A stretch of DNA of 7,317 bases from Ignavibacteriales bacterium (lineage in GTDB: Bacteria; Bacteroidota; Ignavibacteria; Ignavibacteriales; Melioribacteraceae): NCBI GenBank assembly GCA_007280825.1, contig QYQI01000159.1:1-7317 (forward strand), written 5' to 3'. Position numbers and translations under genes: made by a program. The notes under the pieces are model-generated. The model had not been told where the DNA came from. It saw nothing but the letters and a program-made list of their open reading frames with translations, and did no database searches. Below are positions 1-5,998 of this stretch, piece after piece (positions within the stretch are counted from its first letter, which is position 1; every line of letters begins with the position of its first letter).

Positions 1-137
1 TAATAAAACTGATAGAGAACAACAGAAATATTTCTGCAAAAGATTTATTAAATCTTATTCTAAAAGAAGTGAAAAAGTTTGTTGATAATTATCCTCAGCA
101 CGATGATATGACTCTGGTTATTTTAAAACGGCTGTAA
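1..137 (+). CDS. SpoIIE/PP2C-type serine phosphatase, C-terminal end (5' truncated by window)
   Basis: An open frame enters from the left edge (first full codon at position 3) and stops at TAA 135-137, giving 45 residues that begin IKLIENNRNISAKDLL and end HDDMTLVILKRL. The Asp-Asp-Met-Thr-Leu-Val block followed by a short basic tail is the usual last beta-strand of SpoIIE/RsbU-type PP2C phosphatases, in which an aspartate of this DD pair binds the catalytic metal. These enzymes dephosphorylate anti-anti-sigma factors or related partners in signalling, often behind GAF, PAS, HAMP or response-regulator domains. Those domains would lie upstream and cannot be seen, so the input signal is unknown. 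No clear hairpin terminator follows; the next 110 bases are plain AT-rich sequence. The family call rests on a short tail and is good but not certain. Confidence 0.75.
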   Translation, partial: IKLIENNRNISAKDLLNLILKEVKKFVDNYPQHDDMTLVILKRL

Positions 138-248
138 TAGTAAATGTTTTTTTAGTCCACGATGTTTTGCTTTTTGTCAGCTATCAACTATTGACTTCCC
201 TTTATTTCAAGCATCTCTTCTCCAATGATTTCAGGTTAATAATAAGTA

Positions 249-375
249 TGGGCTAAAGCCCAAAACATAGTGGGTATTCTTTACCCACGACATAAATGTC
301 GTGGCTATTTTTATTAGCCACGAGCTTTAGCTCGTGGTAATTGATTCCCCTACACTATGTGGACTTTAGTCCACA
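249..375. repeat. Chain of short hairpins (palindrome array A)
   Basis: At least five inverted repeats are packed into 127 bases. They are: 249-254/257-262 (TGGGCT-AA-AGCCCA); 270-276/282-288 (GTGGGTA/TACCCAC, 5-nt loop); 285-293/296-304 (CCACGACAT/ATGTCGTGG, AA centre); 318-326/329-337 (CCACGAGCT/AGCTCGTGG, TT centre); and 358-365/368-375 (TGTGGACT/AGTCCACA, TT centre). Neighbouring stems share bases (285-288 belongs to two hairpins). A further pair, 301-307/315-321 (GTGGCTA/TAGCCAC), would bridge two of them, so alternative folds exclude each other. An outer pair, 265-272 with 353-360 (ACATAGTG/CACTATGT), encloses the middle hairpins. The form resembles REP/BIME-type intergenic repeats; that they are mobilised is inference. 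Confidence 0.8.
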
Positions 376-663
376 GATAATAAACCTTAACTGACTGCAT
401 TGCTCTCATCTCTCACTATTTGATTGGTATCCATTTTTATTTTAAGTTGCATTTGTAACAAAGGTAAACCCGCAATGAGGGAACGAATTCAAATTATACT
501 TTCCTGTAAACATTCACGAATTATAAGTCGTAAGACTTTATATATAACAAACACTTATATATCAATAAAAAGTTATTGTTTCTATTTGGCAACTTTGTTC
601 TTGACTGCTGATTAGTGACAACTCAGATATATGATCAAAACAATAAAAAAAATAGGATTAAAA
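376..663. other. AT-rich non-coding leader before the orphan membrane protein gene
   Basis: I find no convincing gene here on either strand. A TTG-initiated frame of 63 codons (424-615) lacks a good ribosome binding site and has unnatural composition. A loose promoter candidate for the next gene is TTGACT at 601-606 with GATATA/TATATG at 626-633. The spacing of 19-21 is wider than ideal, so this is weak. If it is used, transcription would begin near 640, downstream of the ATG at 631, which agrees with translation starting at 664. Confidence 0.3.
654..657 (+). promoter_or_regulatory. Ribosome binding site deciding the start at 664
   Basis: AGGA at 654-657 stands six bases before ATG 664-666. 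The ATG at 631, which would add 11 residues (MIKTIKKIGLK), has no purine-rich Shine-Dalgarno element upstream (context ACTCAGATAT). The shorter start also puts the membrane helix directly at the N-terminus. Confidence 0.6.
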
Positions 664-1398
664 ATGAATTGGATAATGATTCTTGGCATTATAGTAATCG
701 CTATAGGAACATTTCTAACATATTTGGGTAGTAATTACCAAAGCAATAAAGTATCTGATGATATTAAAGAAAAAATACAAGATACGAATGCAAAAATTGC
801 GGCATTACAAAAAGAGCCTAGTATAAATAAAGAGGCTGTTGACAAACTTGATAATGAGTTTAGTTCGTGGGCGACAGAATTTATTAAAAATAAAGACTCA
901 CAAAAATTACATTACGAAAAGGAAATATTAGATAATAAAGGTAAAGAGCTTTCATTAAATAAAGAATGGGTACCTTTTTATAATTGCTTTTTCGAAACAC
1001 TTAAAAATCTTTTAAATGCCTATAATAAATCGTCTAAAAACAAAATAGCATATGAAATTCCTCAATTACCGGACAATTTATTTTCAGAACGAATAAATGA
1101 ATTTGTTGCAGAAATTAAATTCTCAAAAAATATAGTTTGGAAAATTAGTCTTAGATTAAATAGACTTGACATCCTTCCATATATCGATATAAATGTTGAA
1201 AATAACTCGAAAGATACTGGATGTTTGACTATTGTTGCGCTTATTAGATCACGAAAAAATATTAGAGTGTTGAAAAACAATCAAAATATATTTATTACGA
1301 ATAATTTAATGGAAGAATATGATTTAGATAATTATACAAATTCATTAAAAACAATTCTTAAGATTATTGTTGAATATCAATTAGCACTTATAGATTAA
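664..1398 (+). CDS. Orphan membrane-anchored protein of unknown function, predicted coiled-coil segment
   Basis: I do not recognise this protein. From ATG 664 it is 244 residues; an upstream in-frame ATG at 631 would make it 255. It opens with one hydrophobic helix at about residues 4-21 (MNWIMILGIIVIAIGTFLTY). A Lys/Glu/Asp-rich, probably helical and partly coiled-coil region follows at about 28-95. The rest is a mixed, Asn/Ile/Lys-rich domain with alternating hydrophobic stretches and no catalytic motif that I can see. The likely topology is an N-terminal signal anchor with a large soluble part; which side of the membrane it faces is not evident. By hand count, 661-1380 is about 26% GC, against about 42% in sampled lines of the 2051-4201 gene. 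It has no operon partner and has palindrome clusters on both sides, which together suggest acquired DNA. No hairpin terminator follows directly. Confidence 0.75.
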   Translation: MNWIMILGIIVIAIGTFLTYLGSNYQSNKVSDDIKEKIQDTNAKIAALQKEPSINKEAVDKLDNEFSSWATEFIKNKDSQKLHYEKEILDNKGKELSLNKEWVPFYNCFFETLKNLLNAYNKSSKNKIAYEIPQLPDNLFSERINEFVAEIKFSKNIVWKISLRLNRLDILPYIDINVENNSKDTGCLTIVALIRSRKNIRVLKNNQNIFITNNLMEEYDLDNYTNSLKTILKIIVEYQLALID

Positions 1399-1486
1399 TC
1401 AATACCTCACTTTTTAATTTCTATTTTCTTCTTTCAGAATTAAGTAAAATAAATGTTGCGTTTCTGTTGTTTATATAATATTAAGT

Positions 1487-1596
1487 TGTTTTTTAGTAAG
1501 GTGGTCACAAATTGTGACCACATCTAAAGGTTTTGATGTTCCAAATTGGAACCTCAAAGAAAAGAACTGGTCGCAAAATGCGACCACCTAAAAACA
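1487..1596. repeat. Three related palindromes inside imperfect terminal inverted repeats (cluster C)
   Basis: Three palindromes share a near-constant AA-rich centre. P1 at 1501-1521 has perfect 10-bp arms, GTGGTCACAA/TTGTGACCAC, around one A. P2 at 1532-1558 has a core of GTTCCAA/TTGGAAC around one A, then one mismatch, then five more pairs (TTTGA/TCAAA). P3 at 1568-1586 has 8-bp arms, TGGTCGCA/TGCGACCA, around AAA. The inner stems are GGTCAC, GTTCC and GGTCGC, so the bases differ but stay paired. The edges also match as inverted repeats: 1487-1506 (TGTTTTTTAGTAAGGTGGTC) against the complement of 1582-1596, differing by a short insertion. The whole behaves like one unit of about 110 bp with no reading frame of its own. 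Confidence 0.7.
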
Positions 1597-1685
1597 ATAG
1601 CGGTAAAAAGAAACATTGATAGATTTCCAGAAGATTTTATGATTCAATTAAGTAACTGAAGTTATTCTGGAATGGATTTCAATAA

Positions 1686-1813
1686 CCCCGACATTTATGT
1701 CGGGGAGTTTAAAGAACCCCAACAATCTGGGTTTTAGCCCAATAAGTTATAATGCTTTTGGCTAAAGCCAATACCCGGGTGTTTTACTAACCCCGACTTG
1801 AAAGTCGGGGTTA
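1686..1813. repeat. Palindrome array B, related to array A
   Basis: The hairpins are: 1686-1694/1697-1705 (CCCCGACAT/ATGTCGGGG, TT centre); a weak 1715-1719/1729-1733 (AACCC/GGGTT); a degraded TGGGTTTTAGCCCA at 1728-1741; 1758-1763/1766-1771 (TTGGCT/AGCCAA, AA centre); a palindrome ACCCGGGT at 1773-1780; and a strong 12-bp stem 1788-1799/1802-1813 (TAACCCCGACTT/AAGTCGGGGTTA, GA centre). An outer six-base pair, 1707-1712 with 1815-1820 (GTTTAA/TTAAAC), could close the set. The first hairpin keeps the GACAT...ATGTC core of array A but has CCCC/GGGG in place of CCAC/GTGG at the stem base. The GGCTAAAGCC core also recurs. The last hairpin has no T-run directly after it, so terminator function is doubtful. 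Confidence 0.75.
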
Positions 1814-1820
1814 CTTAAAC

Positions 1821-2050
1821 CAAATTTCATATTGTTGAGTAATATCAATCAATTCGTCCAATTAATTACAGTTTGTGAACTGACTTTTGAATTATCAACT
1901 TTATCTTTAACCTTGCAGATCTTAGCATAACAATAATTGTAATCTAAATTATTTGGTTTTTTCCAAACAGCCATTTTAAAAACAAGAAGAGAAGTGTAAC
2001 TTTTTCTTTTTTTACTTCGTCTAATGATTAAACAAATAATTGGCAGATAA
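1821..2050. other. Intergenic leader of the DUF5916 gene, no convincing gene
   Basis: Together with the two palindrome clusters this closes the 652-base gap between the orphan gene and the gene at 2051. No promoter matching either sigma-70 or TTG/TAnnTTTG consensus stands out. A minus-strand frame (2082 to 1849) runs through here, overlaps the start of the next gene, and looks at best like a decayed relic. The ATG at 2051 is preceded only by a weak purine stretch (GGCAGA, 2042-2047). Confidence 0.3.
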
Positions 2051-4201
2051 ATGAAAAAATATATTACCATTTTACTTTTCATTCCGATTTTAATTTCAGC
2101 ATCAAATACTGAAAAAGTTCTTAAACTAAAAAAAATTGATACTCCGATAAAAATAGATGGCTTTATTGATGAAGCTTGGAGTAAAGCGGATTCAGCTACT
2201 AATTTTTTCCAATTGCAGCCCTATGTTGGGAAGACACCTTCCAGAAAAAGTTATGCTAAAGTACTTACTACGGAAACCGCACTTTATTGTTTGATGGTCT
2301 GTTACGATGAAAAAGAAAACATACAGCAGCATACAGGTAAACTTGATGACGGAGGCGGTGATATTGTATCAATAATGCTTGATACATTTAACGATAGGAG
2401 AACTGCCTACAAGTTTGCTGTTAATGCTGCCGGAGCGCGAGCTGATTGTCGTTTGCTTGACGATGCGCGCAATCGCGATTACAGTTGGGATGGGATCTGG
2501 TTTTCTGCAGCAAAAATTTACGATTGGGGTTATGTTGTAGAAATGGAGATCCCGTACAAATCAATTCAGTATGATGAGAAATTAACTTCATGGGGATTAG
2601 ATTTTGATCGGTGGAGACCAATTAATTCCGAAGACTTATATTGGTGTGAATATGAACAGAATGAGGGTCAGCGTATTTCTAAATTCGGAAAACTTGTCTT
2701 CGAAGATTTTCATCCTACTATAAAAGGTTTGAATCTTGAATTATATCCAGTCGTGTTCGGGAAGATAGATTACCTTGGTAACAATAAATATAAAGTTGAT
2801 CCTCACGCCGGTTTGGATATTTTCTACAATCCTTCTCCACAGTTAACTTTTCAGGCAACAGCAAATCCGGATTTTGCACAGATCGAAGCAGATCCATACA
2901 CGTTTAACATCTCACGTTATGAAACATTTTACAGAGAGCGCCGGCCATTTTTTATTCAAGGCAATGAAATTTTTATGCCTTCCGGTAAACAGCACAACAC
3001 AGGTTTCTACAGCCCTTTGGATTTTTTCTATTCACGAAGGATAGGTAGAAAACTGCCGGATGGTTCCGAAGTTCCTCTTTCATTCGGCGCAAAAGCATTC
3101 GGCAGATTTAATGATTGGGAGTACGGCGGATTTGTTGCGCGAACCGGAGAAAAGGATTACATGGATTTCGACGGATCAAAAGCAACCGAACCTTCAGCAG
3201 TATTTGTTGCAGGCAGAGTGAAAAAACAAATTATGGAAAATTCATCACTCGGCGTTTTGTTCGTAGGTAAACAAACCGTCAATAACACCTATGGCGTTAT
3301 TGATATTGATGGGGCTTTAAGGGAATCTGATTGGCAGTTAGCATATCAATTTGCGCGTTCAATAAAAAATTCTGAAGGAGATTTTGCAGCTTCAGCAGGA
3401 TTTACACAGTTCGGATCATCCTGGGTTACAATGATTCGCAGCAGATATGTCGGCAATAATTTTGATATCAATCAAGTAGGATTTGTTCCTTGGGTTGGAA
3501 CCGCTGAACTTACCGGAATATCGGGACCAATCTGGTATCCAAAGGAAGGAGTAATTTCCCAGATACTCATTTTCGGAGGAGCGGCTTTCGATTACAAAAA
3601 AATTGAAGGGTACACAGATTATGCAGCAGTTTTTGTTTATAACATGCAGTTCAAAAGTAATTGGGGTTTCGAAATTGATATGTCAGCCGGCAGATCTCAA
3701 GATTCCGGAATTCAATACGATTCATACGAGATCGATCCGAACATGTGGATCAACCAAGCAAAATGGAACGCAAATCTGTATGGCAGTTACAGCAAGACTT
3801 ATAATTTTTACAGAAACTATCTTGGCTCTTTCGGATCTATAGGCGGACAGTTTTCATGGAAAGCTTTGGATGTACTTCAAGTCGGGTCTTCATTCAATAT
3901 CTGGATGGAAAGAAAACCAGATGGAAATATAGAAGACATAACATACAACGCCCGCCCATTTTTCACTTTAACACCAATCAATGACATGAGCGCAACTATT
4001 TATGTTGATAATCTTTATGTACGATCTACTGATAGGATGGAAAGAATTTTCATCGGTGGTTTGTTTGCTTATCAATTTTCACCGAAGAGTTGGATCTATT
4101 TTGCTTTGAACGAAGTGCATGATAGAAACAATCCAATGGGAACATTGGATATGACGGATCGTGTGTCAGTCTTCAAAATAAAATATCTTTATTACTTCTA
4201 A
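2051..4201 (+). CDS. DUF5916-family outer-membrane protein with N-terminal CBM9-like domain
   Basis: This is a complete 716-residue protein. Residues 1-17 form a Sec signal peptide (MKKYITILLFIPILISA). At about 28-216 lies a CBM9-like beta-sandwich, marked by the family opening KIDGFIDEAWSKAD (34-47) and by EMEIPYKSIQY and WGLDFDRWRP further on. From about 220 to the end is the DUF5916 region, whose hallmark is NPDFAQIEADPYTFNISRYE (272-291) followed by TFYRERRPFFIQG. The C-terminal half alternates aromatic and polar residues, as beta-barrel strands do, and the chain ends in KYLYYF, an aromatic terminus typical of outer-membrane barrels. The length suits the family, which is common in Bacteroidota and relatives. 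Its substrate is not established; sugar binding or uptake is inferred only from the CBM9-like domain. It is transcribed alone, ahead of a strong terminator. No SusC/SusD pair or glycosidase is adjacent to suggest a polysaccharide locus. Confidence 0.9.
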   Translation: MKKYITILLFIPILISASNTEKVLKLKKIDTPIKIDGFIDEAWSKADSATNFFQLQPYVGKTPSRKSYAKVLTTETALYCLMVCYDEKENIQQHTGKLDDGGGDIVSIMLDTFNDRRTAYKFAVNAAGARADCRLLDDARNRDYSWDGIWFSAAKIYDWGYVVEMEIPYKSIQYDEKLTSWGLDFDRWRPINSEDLYWCEYEQNEGQRISKFGKLVFEDFHPTIKGLNLELYPVVFGKIDYLGNNKYKVDPHAGLDIFYNPSPQLTFQATANPDFAQIEADPYTFNISRYETFYRERRPFFIQGNEIFMPSGKQHNTGFYSPLDFFYSRRIGRKLPDGSEVPLSFGAKAFGRFNDWEYGGFVARTGEKDYMDFDGSKATEPSAVFVAGRVKKQIMENSSLGVLFVGKQTVNNTYGVIDIDGALRESDWQLAYQFARSIKNSEGDFAASAGFTQFGSSWVTMIRSRYVGNNFDINQVGFVPWVGTAELTGISGPIWYPKEGVISQILIFGGAAFDYKKIEGYTDYAAVFVYNMQFKSNWGFEIDMSAGRSQDSGIQYDSYEIDPNMWINQAKWNANLYGSYSKTYNFYRNYLGSFGSIGGQFSWKALDVLQVGSSFNIWMERKPDGNIEDITYNARPFFTLTPINDMSATIYVDNLYVRSTDRMERIFIGGLFAYQFSPKSWIYFALNEVHDRNNPMGTLDMTDRVSVFKIKYLYYF

Positions 4202-4225
4202 AAATTTAATTCGGTATGAAAAACA

Positions 4226-4252
4226 AAAAGCCCCGGTGATCTCGGGGCTTTT
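4226..4252. terminator. Bidirectional intrinsic terminator between convergent genes
   Basis: The stem 4226-4235/4243-4252 (AAAAGCCCCG/CGGGGCTTTT) has ten pairs and a seven-base loop. An A-tract on the left and a T-tract on the right provide a U-run on either strand. It lies 24 bases after the stop at 4201 and 19 bases after the end of the minus-strand gene (4272), so it can serve both. Confidence 0.9.
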
Positions 4253-4271
4253 ATAATTTCTAAATTTTATA

Positions 4272-5003
4272 TCAGCATGGATTAGGAATTTTTGATGAGA
4301 AGTCAGTCCATTTTGTAACTTGATCACCTGTTAATTTACTGGCAATATCAGTAAACAAAGTTGCTCTTAATGCACACATACTTGCTTTAACAGTTTGTGA
4401 AGCAGGATTGTTTTTAATTTGTTCACGGGTTCTGTCATTCAAATCTTTTAATGCAGCTTTAGCTGCTTCTCTTGTCATAGTTCCAGCTTTAACTTGTTCA
4501 AGAATTGCTTTGCGCGCTACGTTAGCAGCTTTAATTATATCAGCATTTGCATCTCTAAACTGTTGAACTAAAGGTTTCATATCATCATGAAATTTCACCA
4601 TAAGCGCTTTTAAATCGGCTTTTTGTTGATCACTTAAATTAAGTCTTCTAAAAAACAAACCAAGATGTTTTCCAAAATCAAATTTCATTATCCAATTGGT
4701 TCCACCACCATTTACAGACATCATTCCGCCGTTCATCATACCAGAAGCATTTCCTTGCACAAAACTGGACATGCTTAAGAATCCATATGAATAAAGCGAA
4801 TTACTGTAGACCATATCATTATCCATTGTTGCATCTTCCACACCATTCATTAGATCTGTATAATCAATTACTGCATATTGAGGAGAATCGAAATTCACCT
4901 GGTTGGGTGATGTAACTTCGCTTTTATTATTACATGCGGTAAAATAAATAAGCGGAAGAGTTAATAACGCAGCTAAAATTAATAATGATTTGAATCTTTT
5001 CAT
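4272..5003 (-). CDS. Spy/CpxP-like lipoprotein with Met/Gly-rich segment
   Basis: This 243-residue protein has a lipoprotein signal: a basic start (MKRFK), a hydrophobic stretch at about 6-20, and FTAC with Cys24 as the likely lipidated residue. The -3 position is Phe, which is not the classic Leu, so the lipobox is slightly atypical. Residues about 84-101 are rich in Met, Gly and Asn (GNASGMMNGGMMSVNGG). From about 119 the chain is helical and charged, with two LTxxQ-like motifs of the Spy/CpxP/ZraP group: LSDQQ at 123-127 and LTGDQ at 224-228. That family holds periplasmic chaperones and metal or envelope-stress sensors; this role is inferred here. Cys210 and the last residue, Cys243, are extra cysteines. 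A good ribosome binding site (AAGGA, complement of 5011-5015) sits seven bases before the ATG. It is a single gene, divergent from the hydrolase. Confidence 0.8.
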   Translation of the reverse strand: MKRFKSLLILAALLTLPLIYFTACNNKSEVTSPNQVNFDSPQYAVIDYTDLMNGVEDATMDNDMVYSNSLYSYGFLSMSSFVQGNASGMMNGGMMSVNGGGTNWIMKFDFGKHLGLFFRRLNLSDQQKADLKALMVKFHDDMKPLVQQFRDANADIIKAANVARKAILEQVKAGTMTREAAKAALKDLNDRTREQIKNNPASQTVKASMCALRATLFTDIASKLTGDQVTKWTDFSSKIPNPC

Positions 5004-5047
5004 TTTACGTTCCTTTTATTAGTTCTTTTCGGAATTTTGACAAACAA

Positions 5048-5107
5048 TTAATCTCAAAGGTTTAAATAAGTATCATAATTTTTTGATACTTACTAATAAG
5101 AGATTAA
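5048..5107. promoter_or_regulatory. Nested inverted repeats in the divergent promoter region
   Basis: The inner arms are TAAGTATCA (5067-5075) and TGATACTTA (5084-5092), nine perfect pairs around an eight-base AT spacer. The outer arms are TTAATCTC (5048-5055) and GAGATTAA (5100-5107), eight perfect pairs. The two centres lie only about two bases apart. A separate small hairpin follows at 5113-5119/5125-5131 minus its outer bases (CTACCGG-AAA-CTGGTAG, 5113-5129, one G-T pair). The site lies between two divergent genes, so a dimeric regulator operator is a reasonable reading; a transcribed hairpin in the 5' leader is the alternative. Confidence 0.5.
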
Positions 5108-5176
5108 ATTTGCTACCGGAAACTGGTAGAAATTTACTAATAATTTTCTTCAAGTTATATTAAAATAAGGTTGAAT

Positions 5177-5968
5177 ATGAAAGTTTCGATTAATAGTCTA
5201 TCTGTTAATACATTCGGGGATGAGAACAATCAGCCCATAATATTTATTCATGGATTTCCGTACGATCACACTATGTGGGAAAATCAAATTAACATTCTAA
5301 AAGAAAAATATTTTTGTGTTGCTTATGATGTCCGCGGACTTGGAGAGAGTTACGTCGGTGATGGTCAATATACAATGGAAGCTTATGTAAATGATCTTTT
5401 TTCAATTATTAATGAATTAAAATTGAAAGGACCAATTCTATGCGGTCTATCAATGGGTGGATATATTGCTTTGCGCTCCGTTGAACGAAGTATGGAAACT
5501 TTCAAAGGATTGATATTATGCGATACTAAATCTGAAGCCGATGACGATACTGCAAAGTTGAAACGCGCAGCAGGTATTAATCAAATTAATACTGAAGGAT
5601 TAATAAAATTTGTTGAGGCATTTGTAACAAATTGTTTTGCGGAAGAAACTCCCAAAGAACAGGAAAAAATGTTCCTATTAACATTATTCAAAGCTCACAA
5701 ACACGATCCGATTGGAGTTAAAGGTGCGTTCATTGCAATTATGAGTAGAACAGATACAACTTCTTTCTTACACAAAATAAATATTCCTACTCTTGTTCTC
5801 TGCGGCTCGTTCGATAAACTTACACCGCCGTTAGTTATGCGCGCTATGTCAGAAAAAATTCCAAGATCTGAGTTTGCAATCATTCCGCGTGCGGGACATA
5901 TGTCCCCGCTTGAAAATCCCGAATGTGTTAATGATTTAATATTGGGATTTCTGAAAAGAAAAGTTTAG
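5177..5968 (+). CDS. Alpha/beta-fold hydrolase
   Basis: From ATG 5177 the protein is 263 residues. AAGG at 5167-5170 lies six bases upstream and favours this start over the in-frame TTG at 5171. All hallmarks of an active alpha/beta hydrolase are visible: the oxyanion-hole motif HGFP (25-28), the DVRGLGES strand-turn (51-58), the nucleophile elbow GLSMGG with Ser92, the acid in CGSFDKLTP (Asp213), and the catalytic His in RAGHMSPLENP (His241). The spacing fits the compact esterase, 3-oxoadipate enol-lactonase-like or haloperoxidase-like subgroup. Ser as nucleophile rules out a haloalkane dehalogenase. There is no signal peptide, so it is probably cytoplasmic. The substrate cannot be read from sequence, and no pathway partner lies alongside: the left neighbour diverges and the right neighbour converges 16 bases away. 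Confidence 0.9.
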   Translation: MKVSINSLSVNTFGDENNQPIIFIHGFPYDHTMWENQINILKEKYFCVAYDVRGLGESYVGDGQYTMEAYVNDLFSIINELKLKGPILCGLSMGGYIALRSVERSMETFKGLILCDTKSEADDDTAKLKRAAGINQINTEGLIKFVEAFVTNCFAEETPKEQEKMFLLTLFKAHKHDPIGVKGAFIAIMSRTDTTSFLHKINIPTLVLCGSFDKLTPPLVMRAMSEKIPRSEFAIIPRAGHMSPLENPECVNDLILGFLKRKV

Positions 5969-5973
5969 TTATT

Positions 5974-5998
5974 AAGAAATGATATTATTTCTTTTTTT
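5974..5998 (+). terminator. Weak AT-rich terminator-like hairpin after the hydrolase gene
   Basis: AAGAAAT (5974-5980) pairs with ATTTCTT (5987-5993) around a six-base loop, and T continues to 5998. It begins six bases after the hydrolase stop and overlaps the last codons of the convergent gene. The stem contains only one G-C pair, so efficiency is doubtful. Confidence 0.4.

Noticed and set aside
249..375. CRISPR array
   Set aside because: The repeats are inverted hairpins of different sequence, not direct repeats with unique regular spacers, and no cas gene is present.
424..615. 63-codon plus-strand frame, in part (475-576) faintly resembling the start of ribosomal protein L33 (RERIQIILSC...YIT)
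   Set aside because: TTG start without a ribosome binding site. After the first ten residues of the resemblance the L33 signatures (TTKNKKNT, terminal HKE) are missing. Probably chance, or at most a decayed fragment.
1062..1280. 72-codon minus-strand frame inside the orphan gene
   Set aside because: Antisense shadow of an AT-rich gene; Phe/Ile-rich translation and no ribosome binding site.
1788..1813. Intrinsic terminator for the orphan gene
   Set aside because: The stem is strong, but it lies about 390 bases after the stop, has no T-run directly after it, and belongs to the palindrome family.
1849..2082. 77-codon minus-strand frame as an intact gene
   Set aside because: Its first 30 codons overlap the start of the DUF5916 gene antisense and are low-complexity Ile/Lys/Phe; at most the distal part is a relic, noted as a finding.
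2421..2621. 66-codon minus-strand frame inside the DUF5916 gene
   Set aside because: Shadow frame within a firmly identified gene.
3603..3842. 79-codon plus-strand frame inside the DUF5916 gene
   Set aside because: Out-of-frame shadow; the main frame continues uninterrupted through barrel strands.
5695..5883. 62-codon minus-strand frame inside the hydrolase gene
   Set aside because: Antisense to the Asp213-containing part of a clear hydrolase; no independent support.
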